Below, piece after piece: positions 31,475 to 42,200 of a DNA stretch of 64,000 nt. The notes beneath the pieces were generated by a model that saw only the letters and a program-made list of their open reading frames with translations, was not told the DNA's origin and made no database searches. The position numbers were made by a program, and so were the translations under genes. The stretch is taken from positions 186,001-250,000 of the forward strand of contig VCMS01000019.1 in NCBI GenBank assembly GCA_022539475.1, written 5' to 3'. This stretch comes from Gracilaria domingensis (lineage: Eukaryota; Rhodophyta; Florideophyceae; Gracilariales; Gracilariaceae). Position 1 is the stretch's first letter. Every line of letters starts with the position of its first letter.

Positions 31475-32191
31475 ATGCCGCCGCCCGCCCTGCCGCCGCC
31501 GCCGCCCGCCTCGCCGCCCGCCTCGCCGCCCGCCTCGCCGCCGCCCGCCTCGCCGCCGCCCGCCTCGCCGCCGCCCGCCTCGCCGCCGCCCGCCGCGCCG
31601 CCGCCCGCCGCGCTCGTGCGCGACGCCGAAGCGCTCGCCGACCCGCTGGCGGCGCTGCTGCGCAGCGGCGACGGGCTGCCCGGCTGCGCCGACGCGTTCC
31701 GCGTCGCCTTCCTCGCCGCGCCCGACGTGGCGCCGCCGCTGCGCGCGTGGATGCTGCGCAGCGTGGAGCTCGCGCTGCGCCCGCTGTACGAGCGCTCGCG
31801 CATGCGCTGGGACGGCCGCCAGAAGCGGCGCCAGTTCTCGCACGCGCGCCAGCGCTTCCTGGTGGCGTGGCGGCGCGACACGGCGCAGCCGGCCGCGTTT
31901 GTGGCGTTCCGCTGGGACGTGGAGGAGCGCCGCGCCGTCATGTACGTCTACGAGCTGTTTGTGGCCGACGCCAGCCGCCGCCAGGGCGTCGCCGCCGCGC
32001 TCATGGCGCTGGCCGAGCGCGTGTGCGCCGCCGCGCGCGTGCGCTGCATCATGCTCACCGTGTTCTGCGACAACCGCGCCGCGCTCGCTTTATACCGCCG
32101 CCGGCTCGGCTACGTCACCGACCCGAGCTGCCCCTCCCAGCACGGCTTCCACCACACGGGCTACCAGATCCTGTCCAAGCGCCTGCGCTGA
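31475..32191 (+). CDS. NAA40: NatD-type histone N-alpha-acetyltransferase
   Basis: 238 residues from ATG 31475. Residues 1-45 are a proline-rich repeat of SPPPA units. The GNAT domain follows the NAA40 pattern: a helical lead (LYERSRMRWDGRQKRRQ), VAFVAFRWDVEE, VMYVYELFVADASRRQGVAAALM (acetyl-CoA loop RRQGVA), CIMLTVFCDNRAALALYRRRLGY, and the family ending GYQILSK. NAA40 acetylates the N-terminal serine of histones H4 and H2A in nucleus and cytosol. The acetyl-CoA loop has RRQGVAAA where typical members have RRKGLG. Last 77 bp overlap the convergent coiled-coil gene. Confidence 0.88.
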   Translation: MPPPALPPPPPASPPASPPASPPPASPPPASPPPASPPPAAPPPAALVRDAEALADPLAALLRSGDGLPGCADAFRVAFLAAPDVAPPLRAWMLRSVELALRPLYERSRMRWDGRQKRRQFSHARQRFLVAWRRDTAQPAAFVAFRWDVEERRAVMYVYELFVADASRRQGVAAALMALAERVCAAARVRCIMLTVFCDNRAALALYRRRLGYVTDPSCPSQHGFHHTGYQILSKRLR

Positions 32192-32455
32192 GCGCGCCGC
32201 TGCGCGCGCCGCTGCGCGCGCCGCTGCGCGCGATCAGCCCGGACGCGCGCGCGCGCGCGCCGCCCGCGTGCAGCGCGTGCGCCAAACTGCCGCCCGACTC
32301 GCCGTCGCCGTCCGTGCCGCCTGACATTGAGTCCAGCCACGGCGTGCGCAGCAGCGACAGCGCAACATCTTGTCGCCGTCGCGTCTCACCCGCCGCGCCG
32401 CCGCCGTCGCCAAAGCGGCTGCCGCCAATCGCCAGCTGCTCGAACGGCGCCGCGG

Positions 32456-32493
<38 letters not shown>

Positions 32494-33194
32494 TCCTCGT
32501 CCTCGGACACGCCCAGATCCGGCCGCGCGCCCAGCAGCGCCGACTCGCTCGGGCTCCTCGCCATCGCCATGGGCGACAGCGAGTGCTCCGACAGCTGCCG
32601 CGACGGCGGCCAGCTGCCGTCGCGCAGCAGCGGCGCGTGCTGCGGCTGCCGCAGCTGGTGTATCGCCGCCAGCCGCTGCGTGGTGTCCGTGTGCAGCTTG
32701 CTCAGCAGCTCCCACCGCGTCAGGGACGCCGCGCTCACGTCGGCCTCCAGCTTGCCGCAGCGCGCGTCGCTGCGCGCCAGCTTGCGGCGCAGATCGGTGA
32801 TGACGTCCTGCGCGGCGCGCAGCGACTCGTGCAGCGTTTGCTTCTCGGCGCTGGTTTGCTGCAGTTGTTTTGTGAGCGATTCGATGCCTGCGCGCAGTTG
32901 CTTCAACTCGGAGGCCCTTTGCAGCGATTCGTTCTTTGTTTCTCGCGCAGCCTGCGTCAGCAAAACACGCGTTAGCGTTTGGTGATAGCAAAAAGAAAAC
33001 CAAAGCGTGTGTGTGTGTGTGTGAGCACGTACCTCTCTGACCTTTGTGAGCTGCTGCGTCTGCAGCTGCATGTCGCGCATGACGTTGCGCAGGTCGTCGG
33101 CATACTTTTGAATGGACGAGCGCACGCGCAGCACGTACGCCAGCCACGCCAGGACGGCGCAGCACAGCACGAGCGAGAGCCAAGTCCACAGCAT
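32115..33194 (-). CDS. membrane-anchored coiled-coil protein, unknown (two exons)
   Basis: Exons 33194-33033 and 32951-32115, joined in phase across an 81-bp intron containing a (GT)n run, give 332 residues. Residues 2-22 form a single hydrophobic helix (LSLVLCCAVLAWLAYVL). Residues 25-135 are a heptad-rich coiled coil (ELKQLRAGIESLTKQLQQ). The rest is Ser/Arg-rich with an acidic DG repeat encoded by a GCCGTC hexamer run (32456-32492). The C-terminal Ser/Gly/Arg tail overlaps NAA40 coding sequence, so the true end could be earlier. No family recognised. It might be a tether or organiser; that is guesswork. Confidence 0.65.
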
Positions 33195-33518
33195 GGCGCA
33201 GGCGCGTTGGCGCAGGCGCGCGCCAAACGTGACGGCGGTGTGCGGCACGGCGCGAACGGCGCGGAACGGGGAGAACAAAAGGTAGCTTGCGATCGACTGC
33301 GCAACGTTGTGGCGGCGGCGCGCGGCATTGCTGCGGCGCGCAGCGGCTGGCGGGCGCGTTGCGCGCTTTCACGTGCGGAGCACTAAAATGCAACAATTTT
33401 GGAGGGCTCGCAAGCCACCGAGGCAGCACAAGTACTCCGCAACATACTTGGACGCGGTAGCGACGCGCGCCTTGACGACGCCGACAGCGTCGCTCGCGCC
33501 GCCCTCCCCAGTCGCAAC
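33195..33518. other. divergent promoter region at the right edge of the GC-rich island
   Basis: Between the coiled-coil gene and the four-exon gene. GC content falls from here rightwards. An ATG at 33388 opens a frame without family features. Confidence 0.4.
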
Positions 33519-34132
33519 ATGACGCTCTCGCGCAACGAAAAGGCCGTCGTCATTGGCGTCTCCGTCGTCGGCGTGGGCGTGGCCGCCTCCGCCGCGCTCA
33601 TCGAATATCTTGACCTGCCGCGCACGGCCCGTACGTTCACCGAACAGCTGCGCTTGCGATCCGCGCCTACGCCCGCCCGCACTGCAGCTCTGACTCTGCT
33701 GTTTCTACCCAGCTGAACCCAAGCCGCCGCAGCAGCAACTTGACTTTGCAATCAAGATACCCGCGTCCAAGGAAGAGTTTATCAAGTCTTACGCAGAGGG
33801 GTACTCAGTGTCAAAACTTCCTTTATCAAGTGCGTTGAGCGATACATCCTCCGCTCGCATCGCGAAGCGCCAAAAGTGCATCCAAGCTAACTTTCACGTC
33901 GTTTGAGCAGAGATCATGAAGTTTGTTGGACAAATGTTGGTCGCTCCGATTGGTACGTAGCTTCTTTCAATGCATTGTGTTCGATGCGCGATGCCAAACT
34001 CGTCGTTTCTAACATTGTTGCTCAACGCCAGCCTTGAAAGCATTGGACGCCGTGTACAACGCCTACTGCGACAACGTGAGCCCTCAAATGGCTTGGCAGC
34101 AGCCGTCACCGCCCAACCTGGCTTCAACTTGA
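33519..34132 (+). CDS. small four-exon membrane protein, unknown
   Basis: Exons 33519-33630, 33713-33829, 33911-33952 and 34032-34132 join in phase, with introns of 82, 81 and 79 bp, all GT-AG. They encode 123 residues. No single frame spans this gene, so it is easy to miss. Residues 8-28 form a glycine/valine-rich membrane helix (VVIGVSVVGVGVAASAAL). After a PEPKPPQQQ linker comes a soluble part with FAIKIPASKEEFIKSYAEGY and, from the short third exon, KIMKFVGQMLVAPI. The C-terminus is Pro/Gln-rich. The continuous protein-like sequence over three junctions supports the model. Start codon and last exon are the least certain points. No family recognised. Confidence 0.65.
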
Positions 34133-34311
34133 ACAATTGTTCCCGCGATCAACTCTTTGATTAACGCCAAAACCAAAAAAAAAAGTGCCAGTTTGCTTCA
34201 CGCTTGATATCTGCCAGCGCTGCTGCGAGTTTCCCTGCCGGCCTGCTCCAGTGAGCAACAAAATTGCGACAGCATCACATTTGCGACACTGATGCGTGCT
34301 ACCCATTCATC

Positions 34312-35064
34312 ATGCCCATGCCCCACAGAGTCGTTCAACTGGATGCTTTGCGACTCGACGAGGAGCTGCACACCTTGTTCTTGTCTCAAGCAACTGAGCT
34401 CTCCCGTAGTTGTAATGTCAGCATAGCATCAATGAAGCCCGAGATCCACCTATTTCTCCGATTGATAGCCTTCATCAATACAGCCAACCAAAGTGCCCCC
34501 ACTCCCGGACTCTCGCTTCACAACTTGACCTTCAGCTCTAGCACTGAGAAAGCCCGGCCTCTCACCACAGCCAACAAATTTGCCTATCTATGTCTACATG
34601 CTCTCTTCCCGTACATACTGGACCGTCTGTCCAGTTTGCTTCCCACATTGTCCGAGCGTCTGCAGCTCATCTCAGGCATTGCTGAGCTGTTGAATCGACT
34701 TCATTTCTTTCGATATGCACGCTTTCCGGCATTGTCGCACAGACTTGCCAACATCTCAATGGTACATCCGCAACCGGTTGCGCCGCAACGATCGCCTTTT
34801 GAGATGCTTCACAGCCAGCTTGTCTGGCAAGGCGTCGCGCAGTTCGCTTTGTTCTTGGCCCCAGTGATTCGCGGTCTCGTTAGTCGACCTGTGCGCGCTT
34901 CAAGGAGAGATGATGCTTGTGCCGTTTGCGCGGGGAATACAATGCTGCACGCGATGATGCCGTGCGGATGTCTTTATTGCTATGTTTGTGGTATGCAAGT
35001 TCGCAGAACATGTGACGCGTGTGGCGGTGTTGCTGGTGGTTTGCAACGGCTACGATTCGACTGA
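34312..35064 (+). CDS. PEX2: peroxin 2 (RING-type peroxisomal E3)
   Basis: 250 residues from ATG 34312. The N-terminus RVVQLDALRLDEELHTL is the signature start of PEX2. A helical Pex2/Pex12 domain follows with hydrophobic segments (near 160-180) fit for the peroxisomal membrane. A C-terminal RING begins CAVCAGNTMLHAMMPCGCLYCYVC and ends CDACGG. PEX2 forms with PEX10 and PEX12 the ubiquitin ligase that recycles the import receptor PEX5. The length is a little under the usual 270-330, and the RING retains its Cys/His pattern with some substitutions. No intron is needed. Confidence 0.85.
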   Translation: MPMPHRVVQLDALRLDEELHTLFLSQATELSRSCNVSIASMKPEIHLFLRLIAFINTANQSAPTPGLSLHNLTFSSSTEKARPLTTANKFAYLCLHALFPYILDRLSSLLPTLSERLQLISGIAELLNRLHFFRYARFPALSHRLANISMVHPQPVAPQRSPFEMLHSQLVWQGVAQFALFLAPVIRGLVSRPVRASRRDDACAVCAGNTMLHAMMPCGCLYCYVCGMQVRRTCDACGGVAGGLQRLRFD

Positions 35065-35134
35065 GGCAACTTCAAAACATCTGCTTGTGCTCGTAAAGAC
35101 AGTGGTCTCACAGAACCTCCTCCTAACTCCAAGT

Positions 35135-35845
35135 TCAAGGCATAGGAATCTTCCACTGTATGGCCACCAGATCATCCGGATATGATATCGTAAACGGCCC
35201 TAGTTCAGAAAGTTTACCAGCTCTCAAAAAGAGTCGAACAGCTGAAGGTGAAATCCATCTTAAGAGAGAGAGATGAGAGAGGACTTGAGCCATGGACCAT
35301 CCATCCAATGTGAATATCTGACTTCTTGGGCATCGGCGCTGAGTGCTCGCGCGCGCCGAATTCGAGAGCGCAAAAGCGCCCCACTTTCTACATTTCACGT
35401 TGGAGCTGCGGCCCTTCTCGATGGCAGAGGTAGCGCCAACATCGCGCGCTTCTTGAGCGACGTGTCGTGGTGCGGGCTGATGCTCGGAGCAAAACGCTGA
35501 GCTCGAGCGATTTCTCCATGAAAATTGTATGATATCTACGAAGGTACGTGTATCTGAGTGCTGCTCTGCTCCGGCCTTGCCCACGGTGCTTCGAGCCCTC
35601 TGTACTCCAGGTGGTCTTGCTCTAAATGCAAAGTTGGCGTCATGGGTGGTCATTCTTGGAGAACACACCTTCGGCACCTCTCCCAAGCTATGGGCAACTA
35701 GAAATTTCTTGGGAATGGTACAGAGTCTTAGCGCTTGCTCCTCCACCAGCAGCACAAGGTAATTCTTCCGCAAGAAAGCCTCGCTGTTGATCGCTTCAAT
35801 GCCCAATTCACGGAGAAGTTGCATTTTTACCTCTGGCAGTTTCAT
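35135..35845 (-). CDS. hypothetical protein
   Basis: A 236-residue ATG-started frame. The first 60 residues (LLRELGIEAINSEAFLRKNYLVLLVEEQALRL) look like a folded helical domain; the middle is Arg/Ser-rich and less convincing, so an unseen intron between about 35400 and 35650 is possible. The end (LSLLRWISPSAVRLFLRAGKLSELGPF) is again protein-like. I recognise no family. Confidence 0.4.
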   Translation of the reverse strand: MKLPEVKMQLLRELGIEAINSEAFLRKNYLVLLVEEQALRLCTIPKKFLVAHSLGEVPKVCSPRMTTHDANFAFRARPPGVQRARSTVGKAGAEQHSDTRTFVDIIQFSWRNRSSSAFCSEHQPAPRHVAQEARDVGATSAIEKGRSSNVKCRKWGAFALSNSARASTQRRCPRSQIFTLDGWSMAQVLSHLSLLRWISPSAVRLFLRAGKLSELGPFTISYPDDLVAIQWKIPMP

Positions 35846-36012
35846 TCAGCTTTGCAGATGCCATAGGTGAGCGTACCAATGCAATCTTATACCTTTTCTT
35901 TTCACGCCATGGGTGCTGACAAAACGCTTGATAACCAGATGCTTACAACCAGGAGAGGCTATTACAATCAAGAGAGAACCAATTCTCAGCTCACCGCGAC
36001 GCTCCCATTTGG

Positions 36013-36055
36013 TATAAAAGGACTACGGCGCTGGCCATACGTCAACTCTCATCTC
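36013..36055 (+). promoter_or_regulatory. TATA box plus initiator-like element
   Basis: TATAAAAG at 36013-36020, then TCAACTCTCATCTC from 36042, about 30 bp on; it precedes the gene at 36301 by a leader of about 260 nt. Confidence 0.55.
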
Positions 36056-36300
36056 GTCGCGACCAACTGTTTGATCTCTGCCTTCTTCTCTTCTCAGCAG
36101 TCGTTTTCCACCTTGCGACTCAACCCTTACCTTCACTCTAAATCACCTGATCACCCTTTCTCATTTCTCATTCCCATCCCCCCGACAACCTTGAGCTTTA
36201 CGACCCCCCCTCCCCCACTTTCAACACCAGGGTTTGCACCTGTGCTTTGCGCCTCGACCGCCTCGGCATTTCTTGTTCGCTCGCTTTCCAAACAGTGAAA

Positions 36301-37074
36301 ATGAAATACATCGTTACCTTGATGCTTCAATTTCACTTGTTCGCGATGTCAATCCGTTCCGCACTCATCAGTTGCGGAGAGTTCTGCATCAAGAAGGACG
36401 ACGAGCAGCTGGCCCTGGACACCTATGACCTCTTCTTAATCATAGGATGGTGTCGAGAAGTTCATGAGGGAACGGTCAGCATGCCCTGCGATTGGATAAG
36501 GCCTTTATGGGCAAGAGTCTCCACATCTCTGCCACAAGGCGTCGAGCATCTGAGGGGCGACCGGTATCTTCACCGTGTTTTGGAGCATGGCAGGGAAGCG
36601 TATCGAGATTACCGCCATGCAGAGGAGGTCGCGTCCATGTTCATGCGCGAGCTGGGGCCGGCCAAGGAGGTTGAGAGGGCTACGTTTGACATGCTGCTGG
36701 ATGTTGACCCTGTGCATTGCAAGGATTGTGGAATGTGCCTATCCTGTCATGCCAAGGAAGTCAAACGCGCGGTAAGGGTGACCCAGCGCAGTGTGCACGT
36801 GCTGATGCGTGCGATTGCAGCGTTTACCAAAAGCTTGCATCGCCGACAGAAGCGGGCTGATGAAGACCCACCTCGACGTTCGACAGCAGGTGTCAAGCGT
36901 GGCAGGGACTCAGATGAATGGGACCGGGACCCAAATGGCGAAGATCGGAGGCTGGAAAGGAGGGAGTTGGCTGAACGGCGGGATAGAGATCGCGGTTTCG
37001 ACGGTTACGGCGGTCGAGATCGAAGTTTCGATGGAAGGGAAGGCAAGCGTAGAGTTAGAAGGCGGTACCAGTAG
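36301..37074 (+). CDS. hypothetical protein with Cys cluster and Arg/Asp-rich tail
   Basis: 257 residues from ATG 36301, downstream of a good TATA/initiator pair. Residues 1-25 are hydrophobic. The central part is helical, with a cysteine cluster CKDCGMCLSCH near residue 142 that could bind metal. Residues 180-257 are highly charged and low complexity (RRLERRELAERRDRDRGFDG, then Asp/Arg/Gly), resembling RD-type RNA-binding tails. No family recognised; an RNA-related role is only suggested by the tail. Confidence 0.5.
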   Translation: MKYIVTLMLQFHLFAMSIRSALISCGEFCIKKDDEQLALDTYDLFLIIGWCREVHEGTVSMPCDWIRPLWARVSTSLPQGVEHLRGDRYLHRVLEHGREAYRDYRHAEEVASMFMRELGPAKEVERATFDMLLDVDPVHCKDCGMCLSCHAKEVKRAVRVTQRSVHVLMRAIAAFTKSLHRRQKRADEDPPRRSTAGVKRGRDSDEWDRDPNGEDRRLERRELAERRDRDRGFDGYGGRDRSFDGREGKRRVRRRYQ

Positions 37075-37894
37075 GGTTGACTTGGCAAGAGGTGACGACT
37101 GCAGTTAAAGAGTTGTGTTTGAGCAAAAAGCTTCCAGATGTCTGCTTGTGTATTGCGTTCGAAGCGGGTATCGACTACTCATTCTCTCCACAAGCAAAAA
37201 GGTTCGCCATTCATACAAGGTAGCGCAAGTTAAATACGATAATACGATAATGAAAAAGCATCTGAGCGAAACGCACCAATGCCACGTCGCAGTAGCACTC
37301 TTCCTTTCCATATCCTTCTAAACGCTCAAAAATGAACATCAGTTTCATATGAAGAATCTCATGTCTACAACGAGATGAACAAAAGTACTATTAGTATCCA
37401 GAGCTACATCAGCAGTAATAATTGGAACGGCTTGATGGGTCACCACACTTTGCATTCGGTGTTCGACAAGCCCTCCTTTCCGTCACAACAAGGAAGACGT
37501 GACGGCGGTTTGCTGACAAACAACTCACTCTTGGCATTCTCTCCACTCAGACGAAGAGCGTGTCTTAATATTCATCACAGACAACTGCGTGAGAGGCACT
37601 TGAATTCGAACCAAGTGACTCACAGAGAACACCGCCGTTACGCTGTTACGCATTCCAAAACATCTCCGCACTCAGAAACAGTGTTCTCGTCCCATAAAGC
37701 AAACCCTCTTGCACAATCAGCACTCCTTGCAATTCAAGCACGCCGCACTCGGAGCAACATTGGACGTCAAATGCAGCTCATAGCTTACAAATTGAATGCA
37801 ACACAGCGTTACCCAAGATGCATTGCAATTCAATCTCATCGCCTTCTGTCACAACCAGCTTCCTCTCCTCCGCAACCCCCCAGCTCCAGTTCCC
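37075..37894. other. gene-free spacer
   Basis: No coding signal recognised. Confidence 0.4.
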
Positions 37895-37902
37895 TATAAA
37901 TA
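37895..37902 (+). promoter_or_regulatory. TATA box
   Basis: TATAAATA followed by GC-rich sequence and an ATG in CACCATGG context at 37968. Confidence 0.5.
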
Positions 37903-37967
37903 CCGCCCCCCCACGCGCACTCTGGGCGCTCGCTCCTCCTTCCTTGTCGCTGGTCGCCGCGTGCACC

Positions 37968-38165
37968 ATGGAGCCGAACCTTCTCGCATCCACGGATCGT
38001 AGGGGGGGACGCCGTCATGACGCCCAGCAGGTTACATTCCGTATTAAAGAGGCCGGCGGGTCGCCCATTGGGCTCTCAAAGTGCTCGTCCTCCCGCCTGC
38101 TGAGGCTCTCAAAGTGCATGATCGACATTTGCCCGAACACACTCTTCCTTGCTGCTAGCAGCTAA
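37968..38165 (+). CDS. possible 65-residue protein or first exon
   Basis: The ATG has a strong context (CACCATGG) and lies 66 bp after a TATA box, a setting better than that of any random frame. The product is basic at first (TDRRGGRRHD), then QQVTFRIKEAGG, and ends in a Ser/Leu/Cys-rich stretch. Downstream sequence has a pyrimidine tract and CACAG (to 38234), so this may be a first exon. No family recognised. Confidence 0.35.
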   Translation: MEPNLLASTDRRGGRRHDAQQVTFRIKEAGGSPIGLSKCSSSRLLRLSKCMIDICPNTLFLAASS

Positions 38166-39233
38166 TTTTTCTTACTTCCCCCAATCGACCCTAACTCTTC
38201 TTTCCTCTTCTTTTCTCTCTCGGCTGCGCCACAGGTAGTATGCACTCTCGATCTCTGTTTATGGGTAGCTAGTTCACTTCGTAAGTTATGCATTTGGTTC
38301 CTGTCGTATCAAACTTTCTCCTACAAGTTAGACCGATGATAGTCGATCAGATAAAAATGTGTCTGCGGTGAACTACACGTCTTTCCGTTTTGTTTTCATT
38401 TTCCCGTGTGCCGTGTCTCGTGTTTTTCTTCTTTTCCTTCTCTCTGTCCATTCTGCTCTTTCAACACGTCTGCAGATAAAACAAGTGGAGTAGTACAAGG
38501 TAAAAATAAAGGACAATCAGACAGTCATCAATATCAATCAGCTATTCCCGCAAGCTTGCACGTTGTAAATATTGATGGCATCCAATGCGGGTTTGAATGT
38601 TTCGATTGTATGACAACAACGAACTCGATTAAAATGGTATGTAGTAAAACTGAATAAACGGCTCTACAAGTAGTTTGGGTTCCAAATATTACTGAAGGAT
38701 GAACTGGTGCACGCAGGTATGCAGAGCGCAAACATTGCGACGATGAACAACTTCATTACGCATAGCAAAAGGAAACGGAACCAATTGGTAGTAGTTCCAG
38801 AAGTCAGACATGCCGTGAAGCTCATGTCCCGAGTATGCCTTACATCTGCAGATTGGAACGTACTCCATAGTCTGGATAAGTACCGTACTTACTAAGGCAG
38901 ATACATATCAATCTTGGTGATTCAGGTGCAAGCGCTTGCTTCGATTCCAAACGTCGAGTTATCTCCGCATAGGAACAGATTTACAGTATCATACTGTATG
39001 ATACTGTAGCCCTTGGCCAGAAAATGGCCGTTTTTTATTTCTTTAATATTTGACACGTTTTGCAGACGTTTTGGTTTTGACCAATTAATTACATCAAATG
39101 CGATACTGTAAGGAGAAAGGTCCACGTCAACAACACGATAAGTTCGTCCTCAGCGACGGAGGTAGAACTTTGCTCCGCGTGGGGCGATCTTCCTAACGCT
39201 CTTGAAGCCGCTTCGGCGACGCGAGAAGTCAAT
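38166..39233. other. spacer upstream of OGDH
   Basis: Contains the dispersed motif at 38258 and an AT-rich palindrome (38982-39008). Otherwise empty. Confidence 0.45.
38982..39008. repeat. 27-bp palindrome
   Basis: tacagtatcata ctg tatgatactgta: 12-bp perfect arms about 225 bp before the OGDH ATG. Confidence 0.9.
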
Positions 39234-42200
39234 ATGCTGCGTGTTCGTCAACTTGCGCTCGTTCGCGCCCTAGCTTCAAACTCCACATTTGTTCGGAGTC
39301 TGGCTACTAAGGCGCGTTCAGCCACACCAGCACTGTCCGGAACGAAGCTGGATCCCAGCGAAAGTTTTATGACTGGTACAAATGCAGTTGTGCTTGAAGA
39401 AATGTATGAACGATATACCAATGACCCAAACTCCGTAAACGCGTCATGGACAACTTTCTTTCACAATCTCGAGTTGAATGTGGCTCCCGGTCAGGCAGTG
39501 GAGCTCACGCGTGTGAACCGCAACCGACTTGATGCTGTTCCAGTCGGTATGACACCTGGAAAGGATCTTTTCCAGATATCCCAGGATACCATTCAGCTTA
39601 TGAGTATGATCCGTGCATACAGACATCGTGGTCATTTGGTTGCTGATCTTGATCCTCTCAGAGTCAACTTTCAAACGCAGAGAGGAGATAGCCCAGACCC
39701 ATACAAGATTCACCGCGAAAAAGAACCCTCTCATTATGGTTTCACTGAAGCGGATATGGAGCGAGAGTTTGTTGTCGCTGGAGAGCTTCCTGGACCCCCC
39801 GTCCGTCGATTGCGTGATATTGTAAACATGCTTAAGAGGGTGTACTGCGGAAAGATTGGCGCTGAGTATCGTCACATGCTCTCAAAAGAACAAAAGTTTT
39901 GGATCGGAAATATCCTAGAGAATGAGACAGAACAAACATTCTCGGTTGAAGAGAGGAAACAGATCCTGAAGGACTTGGCCGAGGCTGAGCTATTTGAACT
40001 CTTCCTCGCTAGAAAGCATACCACCGCGAAACGCTTTGGTTTAGAAGGAGGCGAAGCACTTATCCCCGGCCTGCAAGCTATGCTGGATTATGGTTCGCAA
40101 TTGGGCGTAGAAAACATTGTTCTAGGTATGGCACATAGAGGACGTCTAAACGTTCTCGCAAATGTCACTGGAAAGCCGCTCGAACAAATGTTCCATGAGT
40201 TTCTGCCCCACGAAGATCCGTTTGCGGACAGTTACCTTGGAAGTGGTGACGTGAAGTATCACCTTGGCACGAGCTCGAAACGAAGAATGCCGTCTGGGAA
40301 CACTCTTCAATTCTCATTGCTTGCTAATCCGAGCCATCTGGAAGCAGTTGATCCTGTCGTTGTTGGAAAAACGAGGGCTAAACAGTTCTTCACAGACGAT
40401 TTTACCCGGGAGAAGACAATGGCCGTTATGGTTCACGGAGATGCATCTTTTGCTGGCCAAGGGGTTGTTGCAGAAACTCTAGAGCTTTCTGATTTGCGCG
40501 ATTATACGACCGGAGGAACCGTACATCTCGTGATTAACAATCAGATCGGTTTCACAACAGACCCTCGAGAAGCAAGGTCTTCCCCATATCCAACCGATGT
40601 GGCCAAGACAGTCGGGATTCCCATCTTCCATGTGAACGGTGACTGCCCGGAATCAGTGGTTAAGGTTTGCAAGCTGGCTATGGAATATCGGCAACGTTTT
40701 CAGAAAGACGTGGTCATTGACCTTTTCTGTTACAGAAGACATGGGCACAATGAATTGGATCAACCAATGTTTACTCAGCCGCATATGTATAAGCTTATCA
40801 AAGATCATGATACCCCTCTAGTCATCTACAAGAACCGCTTGATCCAGGAAGGGGTAATAACAGAAGAAGAGTATCAAGAGCTGAAGGACTCCATTAACAC
40901 GCATCTTAGCGAGAAATTCGAGCAGGGGAAAGACTGGAAACCCAGTGCAAAGGATTGGCTTTCCTCTCATTGGAAAGGAATGAAGAGTGAAGCTGATCTC
41001 AGCGTTGCGCAGCCGACCGGTATTGATATAAGCACATTACGTGATATAGGCTTACGACATTGTGAAGTTCCAAAGGGATTCAAGATGCATTCCATTCTCA
41101 AAAAGCAATTTGCAGATCGACGCAAATCCATAGAAATGGGCGACGGTATTCTTTGGGCTACCGCAGAAGCCCTTGCTATCGGTTCTCTGCTCTTAGAAGG
41201 TTATGCAGTACGGCTCTCGGGGCAAGATTGTGAGAGAGGAACCTTTTCGCAGAGACATGCTGTTCTTCATAATCAAGATGACGTCGGAATATACATTCCG
41301 TTAAACCATATGGATATGGGTGATCAAGCCCGCTTTCAAGTTTGTAACTCTAATCTATCGGAAATGGCTGTTCTTGGTTTTGAGACCGGTTACTCTTTGG
41401 AATCACCAATGTCCTTAGTTATGTGGGAAGCTCAGTTTGGAGACTTCGCAAATGGTGCGCAGGTTATCATAGATACATTCATCGCCGCCGGAGAACGAAA
41501 ATGGCGCCGTCAATCTGGGCTCACTCTTCTTTTACCTCACGGCTACGAAGGTCAGGGTCCGGAGCATTCGTCCGCCAGGTTGGAAAGATTCCTTCAAATG
41601 TGCGACGATGACCCAGATGTATGGCCAGATATGGACGCTGCGACTTCAAAACAGATCCAAGCATGTAACTGGCAGGTTGTTAATCCGTCCACTCCAGCAA
41701 ACTACTTCCACGTGCTTCGGAGACAAGTGAGTCGAGAATTCCGGAAGCCATTAATTATCATGACACCTAAGTCGTTACTCCGTGATAATCTCTGCAAAAG
41801 CTCGCTCTCGGATTTGGCAGAAGGGACATTCTTCGAGAGAATCATTCCCGAGCAGAGCACGAATATGGTCGAGCCGGAGAAGATGCGAAGGGTTGTATTT
41901 TGTTCCGGAAAAGTCTACTATGATATTCTGAAAGAGCGAAACGTCCGAAATATTGATGATGTTGCTATCGTGAGAGTGGAACAACTTTCGCCGTTCCCGT
42001 TCGACCTCGTGAAGAAAGAGGCCCAAAAATACCCGAATGCAGAGCTTGTTTGGAGACAGGAAGAGTCAAAGAATATGGGAGCTTGGTCCTATGTTCAACC
42101 AAGGTTTGCAACCGCACTTCGAGACATTGAAGATGGTATATCCAGAGGCCAAATAACTTACGTAGGCCGCGCTCCCTCCGCTGCTCCTGCCACTGGTTCC

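Noticed and set aside
31090-32985. 631-residue plus-strand frame over NAA40 and the coiled-coil gene
   Set aside because: A different frame from NAA40, made of Ala/Arg/Pro runs; no domain.
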